This document shows, in pieces, positions 44,717-54,150 of a stretch of 64,000 nucleotides of DNA. This DNA comes from Campylobacter sp. VBCF_01 NA2. GTDB lineage: Bacteria; Campylobacterota; Campylobacteria; Campylobacterales; Campylobacteraceae. A program made the translations under genes and the position numbers. Under the pieces are notes generated by a model, which was not told the DNA's origin, searched no databases, and saw nothing but the letters and a program-made list of their open reading frames with translations. The DNA is taken from positions 558,001 through 622,000 of the forward strand of contig NZ_CP115607.1 in assembly GCF_027797205.1 (NCBI RefSeq), read 5' to 3'. Positions within the stretch are counted from its first letter, which is position 1; every line of letters starts with the position of its first letter.

Positions 44717-45036
44717 GTAGTTTCGCTCCGATAAGCGAAAATCAGGTTTTTTCAGAAGTTTATAAAAGTGCTGCGAAATGGCACTGTGATTGCGCTGTCG
44801 TGTATTTTATGGACGGCGAGCGCAGGTTTAGTGCGATAGCTAGTAAAAAGATTGGAAATGCGGTTAAGCGAAATCGCACCAAACGCCTGCTAAGAGCGGC
44901 GTTTTATAATCAGCAAAATTTATTAAAAGATGGCACTTTTATCATTATCGCAAAAAAACAGATTGAAAACATGAGTTTTAAAGAGATAGAGCGAAGTTTG
45001 CGTTGGGCTTTTAAAAAGATAGGTTCGATAAAATGA
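44704..45036 (+). CDS. rnpA: Ribonuclease P protein component (non-standard start codon)
   Basis: RnpA is the protein partner of the RNase P ribozyme that matures tRNA 5' ends. The basic signature is in [25 protein letters not shown], and the frame continues to AFKKIGSIK. The frame upstream of ATG 44800 is clearly coding: it reads [22 protein letters not shown] before AVVYFMD, matching the usual RnpA N-terminus. Between the in-frame stop at 44695 and GTG 44791 there is no ATG, GTG or TTG, however. An ATT at 44704, preceded by an AAGGTAGAG-like site within rpmH, is my best guess for the start. Starting at 44800 would remove the first beta-helix region needed for function. Confidence 0.8.
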   Translation: MGCVGSFAPISENQVFSEVYKSAAKWHCDCAVVYFMDGERRFSAIASKKIGNAVKRNRTKRLLRAAFYNQQNLLKDGTFIIIAKKQIENMSFKEIERSLRWAFKKIGSIK

Positions 45037-45362
45037 GAAATTTTTGTGTTTTTTTGATTAAATTTTACAGAGCCTTTATTTCACCTCTTTTACCTGCGAG
45101 TTGTCGCTACTATCCCACATGCTCTACTTACGCGCTCTATCAGTTTAAATTTAACCACCCCTTACACGCATTTTTTGCTACATTAATTAGAATTTTAAAG
45201 TGCAACCCTTTTTTCAAGGGCGGTATAGATCACCCTATCATCAAGCATAATTTTAAATTTAATTTTTTTTGGGCATGCAAAAACAGTGCTTTGGGCGTAA
45301 AACCAAAAATTTGGTTTATACCATATTCAAAAAATCAGTATTATATAATATTTAGGAGATAA
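45033..45362 (+). CDS. yidD: Membrane protein insertion efficiency factor YidD
   Basis: The 109-residue protein has an amphipathic membrane-associated N-terminus and the YidD motif: KFYRAFISPLLPASCRYYPTCSTYALYQF, with the conserved Cys residues, then RILKCNPFFKGGIDHPI. It assists YidC insertion. It overlaps rnpA by 4 nt (ATGA) and is followed 2 nt later by yidC. The C-terminal ~30 residues extend past the usual family length. Confidence 0.96.
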   Translation: MRNFCVFLIKFYRAFISPLLPASCRYYPTCSTYALYQFKFNHPLHAFFATLIRILKCNPFFKGGIDHPIIKHNFKFNFFWACKNSALGVKPKIWFIPYSKNQYYIIFRR

Positions 45363-45364
45363 TC

Positions 45365-46948
45365 GTGTTAGATCAAATATCCCAACAAAAACGCCTAGGA
45401 CTAGCTATTTTGCTAGCTTTTTTGTTTTTTGTGGCATACGACCATTTTTATATGTCAAAAGTCAGAGCTGCTATGGAGGCGAACAAAACAGCCACTGCCG
45501 CACAAAGTGCGCAAAGCGTGGCAAAACAAGCCCCAACTAGCGCAAGTGCTAGCATAACTCCAAGCGCAAGCGCGGGTGCGAGCGCGCAAAATCAGTTGGT
45601 CAAAATCGTCGGCAAAGAGGCGAATTTTACGATTGATAATTTCGGTCGCATTAGCTCATACACACTAAATGATAAAAAATTTACAAAAGATGGCGAACCG
45701 ATAAATTTAATCAGCCAAAATGGCGATTCAAAACCGCTTGAAATTAGATTTGAAGACGCTAATTTAAATGAGTTAGCATTTTCGACGCCATATACTGCTT
45801 CCGCTGATAGATTAGATATCACAAACGGCGCGGCTAGCGTGGTTTTGACGCAAAATTTAGGCGATTTTGTAGTTAGTAAAAATTTGAAATTTAACCCAAA
45901 TGGAAGTTACGAAATCGATATCAAATTTAACCGCCCGACTTCGTATTTTATCACACCTGGCTCTCGCCCTGATGTCGAGGTAGATGGATACACAATCCAC
46001 GGTATCACAGTGGGCAAAAGCGACGATACAGTGGAGATTTTCGAAGACGGCGATGTGAGCGAAAACGAACGCGTCGAAAACGCTGTATTTGTGGCTAGCT
46101 CAGATAGATACTACACGAGCCTATTTTTTGGCGAAAATTTAAACACCACGATTACTAGCGCAAACGATATTTCGCAAGCCTTCATTAGAACAAACGGCGA
46201 TTTTAAGAGCATTGGCTATATCGGACCGAAGGATTATGTAACCCTAAAAGAGGTAGATCCAAAGCTAACTAATGTCATCGAGTATGGCTGGTTTACCTTC
46301 ATCGCAAGGCCTATGTTTAAATTTTTGCGCTGGATTTACAGCCATGTAGGCAACTGGGGCTGGGCGATTGTGATACTTACGCTAATTATCCGCGCAGCAC
46401 TCTTTCCGCTTAGCTACAAGGGTATGTTATCAATGAATAAGCTAAAAGATTTAGCCCCAAAAATGAAAGAGTTGCAAGAAAAATACAAAGGCGATCCGCA
46501 AAAATTGCAAATGCACATGATGGAGCTATATCGCAAAAACGGCGCGAACCCAATGGGCGGATGTTTGCCGATACTACTTCAAATCCCGGTATTTTTCGCG
46601 ATTTACCGCGTGCTTTTAAACGCAATCGAGCTAAAAGGCGCCGAGTGGGCTATGTGGATCCACGATCTATCGCTAAAAGATCCATATTATATCTTGCCGA
46701 TTTTGATGACAGCGCTTATGTTTTTACAGCAAAAGATCACGCCTACTTCATTTACAGACCCAATGCAAGAGAAGGTAATGAAATTCTTACCACTAATGTT
46801 TGGTGTGTTTTTCCTAATGTTCCCAGCGGGTCTTACGCTGTATTGGACTGTGAATAATATGTGTTCGATAGTGCAACAATATGTCATAAACAAAATCTTT
46901 GCTCGCCAAAAGCAAGCCCAAATTTCGGAGAAAAAACATGAAAATTGA
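45365..46948 (+). CDS. yidC: Membrane protein insertase YidC
   Basis: This 527-residue Gram-negative-type YidC inserts inner-membrane proteins with or without Sec. It has an N-terminal helix (about residues 11-27), a large periplasmic domain (about 75-320) and the conserved C-terminal five-helix core: GNWGWAIVILTLIIRAALFPLSYKGMLSMNKLKDLAPKMKELQEKY, GGCLPILLQIPVFFAIYRVLLNAIEL and a final FMFPAGLTLYWTVNNMCSIVQQY. It starts at GTG 45365, 4 nt after an AGGAGA site. It overlaps jag by 11 nt. Confidence 0.97.
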   Translation: MLDQISQQKRLGLAILLAFLFFVAYDHFYMSKVRAAMEANKTATAAQSAQSVAKQAPTSASASITPSASAGASAQNQLVKIVGKEANFTIDNFGRISSYTLNDKKFTKDGEPINLISQNGDSKPLEIRFEDANLNELAFSTPYTASADRLDITNGAASVVLTQNLGDFVVSKNLKFNPNGSYEIDIKFNRPTSYFITPGSRPDVEVDGYTIHGITVGKSDDTVEIFEDGDVSENERVENAVFVASSDRYYTSLFFGENLNTTITSANDISQAFIRTNGDFKSIGYIGPKDYVTLKEVDPKLTNVIEYGWFTFIARPMFKFLRWIYSHVGNWGWAIVILTLIIRAALFPLSYKGMLSMNKLKDLAPKMKELQEKYKGDPQKLQMHMMELYRKNGANPMGGCLPILLQIPVFFAIYRVLLNAIELKGAEWAMWIHDLSLKDPYYILPILMTALMFLQQKITPTSFTDPMQEKVMKFLPLMFGVFFLMFPAGLTLYWTVNNMCSIVQQYVINKIFARQKQAQISEKKHEN

Positions 46949-47675
46949 AGCGATAAATTTAACGCAAGCTTACCAAAAAGCAGCAGATGAGTTTGGGTGT
47001 TCGATTACTGAGCTAAATATCAGGGTGATTCAACAGCCAAGTAGCGGATTTTTGGGCTTTTTTAAGAAAAACGCCATTATCGAGGTTGTCAAAAAGGGCG
47101 AGAAATTTCCACAAAGCGAAAATTTAAGCCAAAAACCAAATGATGAGAAAAAACCGCAAAATTCGCAAAAAACTAGAAGCGCAAATTCGCACAAAGTCCG
47201 CAAAGAAAAGCCAAAAGCTACCATAAATGATGAAATTTGCAAAGATATCGAGCAAAAAATCACAAATTTAATCGCACAAAGCGGATTTAATCTTAGTGTT
47301 TGCGAGGTTAAAATTCACGATGAAAACAGCGTCTATATCAAAATCGACGGCGATGATAGCGCGCTTTTAATCGGCAAAGAAGGCCACAGATACAAGGCAT
47401 TTTCGTATATGATTTATAACTGGATTAGTATGAAATACAACCTCTCTGTCGTTTTTGAAGTGGCTGAATTTTTGCAAAACCAAAGCAAACATATTGATTC
47501 GTATGTGGGCGCATTAAAGGCGAACGCAAACGGCTCAAAAATCGTAACCAAGCCATTTGACGGGGCATTTGTCAAAATCGCTAGCGACAAGATTAAAGAA
47601 AGCTTCCCAGATCGCACGATCGGTATCAAATCCACTCGTAACGGCAAAATCATCATAATCGACGAAAAAAATTAA
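46938..47675 (+). CDS. jag: Jag-type RNA-binding protein (SpoIIIJ-associated)
   Basis: The 245-residue cytoplasmic protein has an N-terminal Jag domain ([42 protein letters not shown]), a charged linker, a KH domain (about 100-170, with [23 protein letters not shown]) and an R3H-like end ([17 protein letters not shown]). Proteins of this family bind RNA and influence cell envelope synthesis. I start at ATG 46938, with a GGAG site, inside the end of yidC. It is followed by mnmE with a one-base overlap (TAATG). Confidence 0.92.
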   Translation: MKIEAINLTQAYQKAADEFGCSITELNIRVIQQPSSGFLGFFKKNAIIEVVKKGEKFPQSENLSQKPNDEKKPQNSQKTRSANSHKVRKEKPKATINDEICKDIEQKITNLIAQSGFNLSVCEVKIHDENSVYIKIDGDDSALLIGKEGHRYKAFSYMIYNWISMKYNLSVVFEVAEFLQNQSKHIDSYVGALKANANGSKIVTKPFDGAFVKIASDKIKESFPDRTIGIKSTRNGKIIIIDEKN

Positions 47676-49006
47676 TGAATCAAACAATCGCTGCTATCGC
47701 CACCGCTCATGGAGTCGGTGGAATATCAATCGTGCGTATAAGCGGGGCAGGCGCCCTGCAAATCGCGCGCGAAATTTCACATAAAAATGACTTCTCACCG
47801 CGCCACGCCACACTAGCGAATTTATACGGCACTGACGGGGTGAAATTTGGCGAGGCGATTTTTATATATTTCAAAGCCCCGCATAGCTTCACTGGCGAAG
47901 ATGTCGTGGAGATACAAACACACGGCGGACTTATTAGCTCGTCTATGGCGCTTGATAGCGTGGTTTCGCTAGGAGCGCGTATCGCTGAGCCTGGGGAGTT
48001 TAGCAAAAGGGCGTTTTTAAATGGCAAAATGGATTTAAGCAAGGCTGAGGCGATTAGCGATTTGATACTTTCTCGCTCAGAAAGTGCGGCTAAGATTTTA
48101 TCTCGTAACTTGCACGGCGAGCTTGAAGGCTTTGTAAATGACCTGCGCGCTAAGCTTGTCAAAACTCTTGCATTTGCCGAGGTTTGCATAGATTATGCCG
48201 AAGAGGATTTGCCACGCGATGTGCTTGAAAATTCGCTAAAAATGCTAAATGAAAACATAGAAAATTTAGAAAAAATCACCCAGATTAGCAAGAGCAGAAA
48301 AGGGTTAATCGAGGGCTTTAAGGTCGCAATCGTAGGCAAACCAAATGTGGGCAAAAGCAGTATTTTAAACGCGCTTTTAAACTACGAGCGCGCAATCGTC
48401 AGCGATGAGGCGGGCACGACTAGGGATAGAATCGAAGAGAGCCTTAAAATCGGCACTCACCTAATCCGTATCATTGATACAGCAGGCATTAGGCATGGCG
48501 AGAGCAAGACCGAAAATATCGGCATTTCATACTCAATCAAGGCGATTGATGAGGCTGATATTATCCTGGCTGTGTTTGATAGCTCTGCGAAATTTGAGAA
48601 CGAAGATGAAAAAATCGTCCAAATTTTGGAGCAAAAAAGCAATAAAAAAATATTTTATATCCTAAATAAATCTGATTTAGCGCAAAATTTTGCATATAAT
48701 TTTGCGCAAAAACCGCTTAAAATTTCAGCCAAAAATGGCGTCGATGAGATTTTAAAAGAGCTTGAAATTTATCTAAATTCGCAGAATTTCGACGGACTTA
48801 TGCTAAGTAATACTCGCCAAATCAATGCTTGCCAAAACGCGCTAAACGCCCTAAAAAGCGCGCGCGAAAAGCTAAACGAGGCCGAGCTTGAAATTTTTGC
48901 TTATGAAATGAATCGCGCCATAGAGCAGATTTCATCGATTTCTAGGCCCTTTGAGAGGGACGAAATTTTAGATGAAATGTTTGGGAATTTTTGCCTAGGA
49001 AAGTGA
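47675..49006 (+). CDS. mnmE: tRNA uridine-5-carboxymethylaminomethyl modification GTPase
   Basis: With MnmG it modifies the wobble uridine of several tRNAs. The N-terminal folate-binding domain begins [24 protein letters not shown]. The G domain shows G1 [16 protein letters not shown]2-region [12 protein letters not shown]3 DTAGIR and G4 NKSD. The C-terminus has IFGNFCLGK-type wording (MFGNFCLGK), carrying the conserved Cys of the family's FC(I/L)GK motif. At 443 residues it is full length. It ends the rpmH-to-mnmE block. Confidence 0.97.
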   Translation: MNQTIAAIATAHGVGGISIVRISGAGALQIAREISHKNDFSPRHATLANLYGTDGVKFGEAIFIYFKAPHSFTGEDVVEIQTHGGLISSSMALDSVVSLGARIAEPGEFSKRAFLNGKMDLSKAEAISDLILSRSESAAKILSRNLHGELEGFVNDLRAKLVKTLAFAEVCIDYAEEDLPRDVLENSLKMLNENIENLEKITQISKSRKGLIEGFKVAIVGKPNVGKSSILNALLNYERAIVSDEAGTTRDRIEESLKIGTHLIRIIDTAGIRHGESKTENIGISYSIKAIDEADIILAVFDSSAKFENEDEKIVQILEQKSNKKIFYILNKSDLAQNFAYNFAQKPLKISAKNGVDEILKELEIYLNSQNFDGLMLSNTRQINACQNALNALKSAREKLNEAELEIFAYEMNRAIEQISSISRPFERDEILDEMFGNFCLGK

Positions 49007-49063
49007 TTTTATATCTTATTTAGCCAAAATTTACTATAATTACCCCTTTTAATAAGGGTGAAA

Positions 49064-49945
49064 ATGAGAGAAAAATTTGAATATTTCCTAGCCGTAATTT
49101 TAATAAAATTAGCCAAAATTCTACCGACAAATTTCTTATATTTTTTCTTTGATTTCTTGGCGAAATTCGCCTTTTTTGCGCTAAAATCACGCGCAAAAAT
49201 CGCTATAAAAAACCTCAGCCTTGCCTACCCACAAAAATCAGCTGGCGAGATTAAAACCCTAGCGCGCGAAAATTTCCGCTCTGTGGCCAAAACCCTGACC
49301 CAAACCCTGCTTTTCTACCATGAAAGGCTCGATTTTAACGCACTTATTGCAAACAAAGATGAGGCATTAGAAAAGGTAAAAGCGCTAAAAGGCGACAGCA
49401 AAAACGGCATTTTGTTTTTTACAGCGCATTTTGGAAACTGGGAAGTTTTAGCCCATTTTTGCGGCGCAAACGGCTTTCCTATGGCGGTTGTGGGACGCAG
49501 GGGAAATAACGAACTCATCGAAGATCGCCTAGTTACGCCATTTCGCAAAAAATACGGCAACGAGCTAATCTACAAAGATAACGCCATGCGCGGGCTTGTC
49601 GAGCGTCTAAGGGCGGGCAAAAATGTAGGAATCCTGCCAGATCAAAAGCCGGGCGGAAAAAACAGCCTAAAAACCACATTTTTTGGGCGCAAGTGTTACA
49701 CCACAAAGACGATTGCGTCGCTGTATTTGAAATTTAACCCAGTCCTAATCCCCATTTTTGCGCGTCGCATGAGTGATGGTCGCTACGAAATCGTCATCAA
49801 AGATTTCACCCCGCCAAGCGCGGATTTGGATAAATCACAGGCTGAGCAGTTTATAACCCAGCAGTGCAACGATATCTTCGAAGAGGTCGTGCGAAGCGCG
49901 CCCGAGCAGTGGTTTTGGATGCATAATCGCTGGAAAGTTGGCTAA
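49064..49945 (+). CDS. Lipid A biosynthesis acyltransferase
   Basis: This LpxL/HtrB-type acyltransferase (about 293 residues) adds a secondary acyl chain to lipid A. It has one N-terminal membrane helix and the HX4E-type motif in FFTAHFGNWEVLAHFCG, then VGRRGNNELIEDRLV, VGILPDQKPGGKNSLKTTFFGRKCYTTKTIASL and a C-terminal EQWFWMHNRWK. I start at ATG 49064 with an AAGGG site; an in-frame GTG at 49058 is unlikely. It is the first gene of an eight-gene overlapping glycan operon. The orthologue in C. jejuni is usually called htrB or waaM. Confidence 0.94.
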   Translation: MREKFEYFLAVILIKLAKILPTNFLYFFFDFLAKFAFFALKSRAKIAIKNLSLAYPQKSAGEIKTLARENFRSVAKTLTQTLLFYHERLDFNALIANKDEALEKVKALKGDSKNGILFFTAHFGNWEVLAHFCGANGFPMAVVGRRGNNELIEDRLVTPFRKKYGNELIYKDNAMRGLVERLRAGKNVGILPDQKPGGKNSLKTTFFGRKCYTTKTIASLYLKFNPVLIPIFARRMSDGRYEIVIKDFTPPSADLDKSQAEQFITQQCNDIFEEVVRSAPEQWFWMHNRWKVG

Positions 49946-50838
49946 TGAGAGCGCTTATCTTTACCGACGGGCGCAAGGGGCATGAGAGCCAAAGCGTGGC
50001 GTTTTGCGAGTTAAAAGGCTTGGAATTTGAGCTTTGCAAGGTTAGTTATAAAAACAAAATTTTAAAAATTCTCTCATATTTTTTGGATTTTTTGGGGCTG
50101 AAATTTAAAATTTTCGAGTGCGAAAACAAAAATTTTGCGAATTTTGACATTTTCGTGGGAGCTGGGTCTGTGACATACTATCCCTTAAAATACTGTGCCG
50201 CGAAATTTGGCAAAAAAAGCGTTGCGCTAATGTATCCAAAAGGCTATAAAAAGGACTTTTCGCTCATTTTCGCTAACGCTCACGATACCACGCAAACTGC
50301 GCCAAATGTGGTGATTTTGCCGACGAATTTAAACCTTAGCAAAGTAGCGAATTTCTACGCTCCCAAAAAAAGCGCGATCGCATTTGTCATCGGTGGGCCA
50401 AACGCTTCGTTTGATATGAGTAGCGAAATTTGCGAGATTATAGAAGAGATTAAGGCGAAATTTCCGCTCCACGAATACACTCTGACTACTAGCCCACGCA
50501 CACCACGCGATATCGAGGTGCAGTTTGAGCGCGCGAATTTCGATTTTAGCGTGATTTATAGCAAAAATCAGATTAATCCAATCGGCGATTTTTTGGAGGG
50601 TTGCGAGTGGATTTTTATCACGCAAGATTCTGTTTCGATGATAAGCGAGGCTGTGTGCAATGGTCGCGCAAATGTCGCTGTTTTGGCACTTCCACGCAAA
50701 AATTCGCACAATAAATTTGACGATTTTATCGCAAATTTAGCGCAAAATGAGTGTTTGCGAATTTACGCTAAAAACGGCGAGTTAAAACCGACAAAAAAGA
50801 TAAATTTAAGCCAAATTTTACAAGGAATTAGCCTATGA
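49945..50838 (+). CDS. ELM1/DUF1022 family protein, predicted GT-B fold
   Basis: The 297-residue protein resembles the ELM1 (DUF1022) family, named after a plant mitochondrial-fission factor but common in bacterial lipopolysaccharide loci, where it is probably a glycosyltransferase of GT-B fold. Typical marks are the start RALIFTDGRKGHESQSVAFCE, VGAGSVTYYPLKYCAAKFGKKSVALMYP, FVIGGPNASFDMS and the late WIFITQDSVSMISEAVCNGR. The ATG overlaps the stop of the lipid A acyltransferase (TAATG), and its end overlaps the next gene (ATGA). The exact reaction is unknown. Confidence 0.8.
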   Translation: MRALIFTDGRKGHESQSVAFCELKGLEFELCKVSYKNKILKILSYFLDFLGLKFKIFECENKNFANFDIFVGAGSVTYYPLKYCAAKFGKKSVALMYPKGYKKDFSLIFANAHDTTQTAPNVVILPTNLNLSKVANFYAPKKSAIAFVIGGPNASFDMSSEICEIIEEIKAKFPLHEYTLTTSPRTPRDIEVQFERANFDFSVIYSKNQINPIGDFLEGCEWIFITQDSVSMISEAVCNGRANVAVLALPRKNSHNKFDDFIANLAQNECLRIYAKNGELKPTKKINLSQILQGISL

Positions 50839-51929
50839 GAGTGGTGCAAATACTGCCAGAACTTAACGAGGGCGGCGTCGAGCGCGGTGTGGTCGAGCTC
50901 ACGCGCGAATTTGCTAAATTTGGCGTGGAGAGCGTGGTGATTAGTAACAGCGGAAAGCTAGTAAGCGAGCTAGAAAAAAACGGCGTGCGCCACATAAAAT
51001 TCGATGTTTGCTCCAAAAATATATTCACAGCGCTTTCCCGCGCTAGTGCGCTAAAAGAAATTTTGCGCGAGATCGCCCCAGATATCGTGCATGTGCGCTC
51101 TCGCGTGCCTGCGTGGCTAGTGAAATTCGCCAAAGGGGGGCTAAATTTTGGGCTAGTTAGCACCGTGCATGGGCTAAATTCTGTGAATTTTTACAGCAAA
51201 ATCATGGTTGATGCCGATAAAATCATCTGTGTCAGCAACGCTACGAAGGATTATGTGGTGCGAAATTTCGGCGCAGATGTCAGCAAAATCAGGGTGATTC
51301 CGCGCGGAATTGATTTGGATAAATTTAATCCTAGGAATTTAGACGCCGAATTTATGGCGAAATTTCGCGCCGAATTTGGGCTAAAAAAGGGCGATTTCAT
51401 CGTCGCAAGTGTCGGCCGCATAACGCAACTCAAAGACTATGAAACACTCATAAAAGCGGGGCAAATTTTAAAGCAAAGCTTTGGTGAGGGGCTAAAAATT
51501 TTAATCGTGGGCGGTGTGCGAGAGGATAAAAAAGAGTATTTTTTGGGGCTACAAAATTTAGCGCGTGAGTTAAATTTGGCGCAAAGCGTGATTTTTGCGG
51601 GTTCGCAAAGCAAAATCCCTGAGATTTACGCGCTAAGCAATGTCGTCGTGAGTGCGTCGAAAAAACCTGAGAGTTTCGGGCGAAGTGTAGCCGAGGCGAT
51701 CGCGCTAAATGCGCCTGTGGTGGCGAGCAATCACGGCGGCGTGCTAGATATAATCAAATCTGGCGAAAATGGCGAGTTTTTCGCCGTGGGCGATGAGAGG
51801 GGGTTAGCTGCGATGATAGAGCGCGCGAAGGATTATAAATTTGACGGATACGGCTACATAGCGGAGAATTTCAGTTTAGCACAAATGGTGGAGAAAACTA
51901 TGAGTGTGTATAAGGAGATGGTGTGGTAA
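50835..51929 (+). CDS. Glycosyltransferase family 4 protein
   Basis: This 364-residue GT-B enzyme is probably involved in lipooligosaccharide core assembly. The N-terminal domain has QILPELNEGGVERGVVELTREF, and the C-terminal Rossmann half begins GRITQLKDYETLIKAG and includes IFAGSQSKIPEIYALSNVVVSASKKPESFGRSVAEAIALNAPVVASNHGG, the family's donor-binding EX7E pattern. Sugar specificity is not deducible. It overlaps both neighbours by a few bases, so it is translationally coupled in the operon. Confidence 0.92.
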   Translation: MRVVQILPELNEGGVERGVVELTREFAKFGVESVVISNSGKLVSELEKNGVRHIKFDVCSKNIFTALSRASALKEILREIAPDIVHVRSRVPAWLVKFAKGGLNFGLVSTVHGLNSVNFYSKIMVDADKIICVSNATKDYVVRNFGADVSKIRVIPRGIDLDKFNPRNLDAEFMAKFRAEFGLKKGDFIVASVGRITQLKDYETLIKAGQILKQSFGEGLKILIVGGVREDKKEYFLGLQNLARELNLAQSVIFAGSQSKIPEIYALSNVVVSASKKPESFGRSVAEAIALNAPVVASNHGGVLDIIKSGENGEFFAVGDERGLAAMIERAKDYKFDGYGYIAENFSLAQMVEKTMSVYKEMVW

Positions 51930-53104
51930 ATTCGGTTAAGACTGAGGGTAAATTCGACTTTTTCAAAGCGATTTTTCTCTTTGCGTTGGCGGTTTGGACG
52001 ATGTCGTTGCCGTTTAAAAACGCGGTGTATCAAGTGGGCTTCGTGCTTTTTGATTTGGTTTTTTTAAGCCATTTGATATATTTTAAAAATTTTGCTTTGG
52101 TAAGAGAAATTTTACAAAGTGTAAAATTTTTGGCTTTTTGCTTTGTTGGAATATTAATCGCTATGATAATCTCAAACTCCCTAAATACCGAGTTTTTAAG
52201 CAAAAAAAGCTGGGAGATAATAGCCCTTTTTCCATTTAGATATGGGCTTGTATTTGTGGGGCTTTGCTATTTTTATAGGCTTAAATTTTTTGGCGAAAAA
52301 GAGCTTAAAGTGCTTGTTTTTGCGGGACTTTTTTTGCTTTTGGCAAATGCGGTTTTTTATATCGTGCAAAATCCACAAATTTTAACCAAACTTAAAGATG
52401 GTGGCATTACTGGCGGACTCTCTACAAGAACTGCTTTTGGATTTTTTGCAGGACTCGGTTTTGTGCTTTCTCTAACCTTAGTGAAAAACTATGTTTTTAA
52501 AGCAATTTTTAGCATTATTTTTCTATTTTTTGTCATTTTTTCATTTACTAGAAGTGCGTGGGTTGGGTGTTTTGCTTGTCTGATTTTATTTTGTGCTTTT
52601 AATATCAAAAATTATAAGCTTATTTTGTCTATTTTTGTTTGTTTAGTGGCGTTTGCTTTGGTTGCATATTTTGGTTTCGATAGTGTCGCAGAGCGTTTTA
52701 GCGACCTAGCTAATGCGCGAACTAGTGGGCGAAATATTATTTGGGCATACTCGCTTGAAATGATTAGCGAACACCCAATTTTTGGCTGGGGCGTTGATAC
52801 TTTTAGGAATTTAGCAAATTCCCCAGTTTTAAAAAATAGCACATTTAATGGCACTCACAATATGATTTTAGAGCTTTTGCTTCATACTGGAATTTTTGGT
52901 TTTATTATCTATATGAGCGCGATTTTAAGCAACTTTTGGCTCTGTATAAAAGAGAGAAAATTTGAAATTTTTATCATTTTTGCATATTTTTTCGTCGTTA
53001 TGCAGTTTGATAGTTCTGTATTTACTTCAAAAGAAGCTTTGAGTTATTTGTTGATATTTACATTTCTTTTGTATTCTAAAAAAATACAAGGTAGGCAGAT
53101 ATGA
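51923..53104 (+). CDS. O-antigen ligase family membrane protein
   Basis: The 393-residue protein has about ten to twelve membrane helices and the Wzy_C/O-antigen ligase region: RSAWVGCFACLILF, SGRNIIWAYSLEMISEHPIFGWGVDTFRN and GTHNMILELLLHTGIFGFIIYM. Such enzymes join glycans to lipid A core or polymerise repeat units. In a Campylobacter with rough lipooligosaccharide this suggests addition of a preassembled sugar unit. It starts at GTG overlapping the previous stop by 7 nt. The base composition from here to about 54.6 kb is clearly more AT-rich than the flanks. Confidence 0.88.
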   Translation: MVNSVKTEGKFDFFKAIFLFALAVWTMSLPFKNAVYQVGFVLFDLVFLSHLIYFKNFALVREILQSVKFLAFCFVGILIAMIISNSLNTEFLSKKSWEIIALFPFRYGLVFVGLCYFYRLKFFGEKELKVLVFAGLFLLLANAVFYIVQNPQILTKLKDGGITGGLSTRTAFGFFAGLGFVLSLTLVKNYVFKAIFSIIFLFFVIFSFTRSAWVGCFACLILFCAFNIKNYKLILSIFVCLVAFALVAYFGFDSVAERFSDLANARTSGRNIIWAYSLEMISEHPIFGWGVDTFRNLANSPVLKNSTFNGTHNMILELLLHTGIFGFIIYMSAILSNFWLCIKERKFEIFIIFAYFFVVMQFDSSVFTSKEALSYLLIFTFLLYSKKIQGRQI

Positions 53105-54150
53105 ATATTGTTCATTGTGCTGTTTTTAGAGAGTTAGAATATGGTAAATTTTTTTACAACACAGACAGAAAAATTTCTCACGGTTTGCACCAAAATGGGC
53201 ATTTTGTCTATGATTTTAGTTATAGGGATGTCGAAAGAAGATTAAGGTTTCTAAAAATAAAAAATAGTGGCTTAGATAAAATGAATAAAGAATTAATTAG
53301 GGTTTGCAAAAACATAAATGCCGACTTGCTTTTAATCGGCAAAGGCGAAAAAATCGCAACTGCCACGCTAAAAGAGCTAAAAAAGGCACTTCCAAATTTA
53401 AAAATCGCACTTTGGTATGTGGATCATCTAAACGAAGTTTCACAGTTTTGGGAAAATTTGAGAGAAATCGACTGCTTTTTTTACGCAAATGCGCTGAATT
53501 TGCAAAAGCTTTCCAAGGATTATAAAAACGCCAAATTTGCCTTTTTCCCAAACATTTCCGACGCCGCCTTTGATAGATTTTACGAGCGCGAGAAAACAAA
53601 CGATATAATCTACATTTCAAGGGATTACAAAGAGGATAATCGCCATAAATTCGCCATAATGCTTGATGAATTTTGTAAAAAAAATGGGGTAAAATGCGAA
53701 ATTTACGCTAGTTTAGGAAACGGCACCATTTTTGGCGATGAATTTCACAAAGCAATCGCAAAAAGCAAAATCGCCATAAATTTCAACCGCGACGATGATT
53801 TAGAGTGCGAAAAATCGCAAAAATTGCTTGGGGCAAGTGATAGAATGGCGCAGTTTATGGGGTGTGGAGTTTGCACTTTTTCGCCTGTAATCGCGGGGTT
53901 TGAGAGATTTTTCACGCACGAAAAAGAGATAGTGTATTTCAAAAATCCGAGCGATTGTTTTGAAAAAATAAAAGAGTATTTGCATGATGATAAATACGCC
54001 AAAATTGCCAAAGCAGGGAGAGAAAAAGCTATAAATTTGGCAAACGCAAAGAGGGTGAGTAAATTTATGATAGAGACGATTTTTGCGGAAAATTTTAGCG
54101 AAAATTACGAGTGGCGCGAATATATTTACCAAAACGGAGAAAAGATTTGA
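53101..54150 (+). CDS. Glycosyltransferase, CgeB/family-1-like
   Basis: This 349-residue protein is probably a GT-B transferase related to CgeB-type proteins. Segments supporting this are LLIGKGEKIATATLKELKKALPNLKIALWYVDH, KFAFFPNISDAAFDRFY, then KSKIAINFNRDDDLECEKSQKLLGASDRMAQFMGCGVCTF and FFTHEKEIVYFKNPSDCFEKIKEYLHDDKYAKIAKAGREKA, the C-terminal Glyco_trans_1_2 pattern. Donor and acceptor are unknown. It overlaps the ligase gene (ATGA) and, at its stop codon, the next gene's TTG start. Confidence 0.8.
   Translation: MNIVHCAVFRELEYGKFFYNTDRKISHGLHQNGHFVYDFSYRDVERRLRFLKIKNSGLDKMNKELIRVCKNINADLLLIGKGEKIATATLKELKKALPNLKIALWYVDHLNEVSQFWENLREIDCFFYANALNLQKLSKDYKNAKFAFFPNISDAAFDRFYEREKTNDIIYISRDYKEDNRHKFAIMLDEFCKKNGVKCEIYASLGNGTIFGDEFHKAIAKSKIAINFNRDDDLECEKSQKLLGASDRMAQFMGCGVCTFSPVIAGFERFFTHEKEIVYFKNPSDCFEKIKEYLHDDKYAKIAKAGREKAINLANAKRVSKFMIETIFAENFSENYEWREYIYQNGEKI

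Noticed and set aside
44800-45036. rnpA starting at ATG 44800
   Set aside because: This would remove about 32 residues that clearly match the RnpA N-terminus upstream, so I kept the longer frame with a non-standard start.
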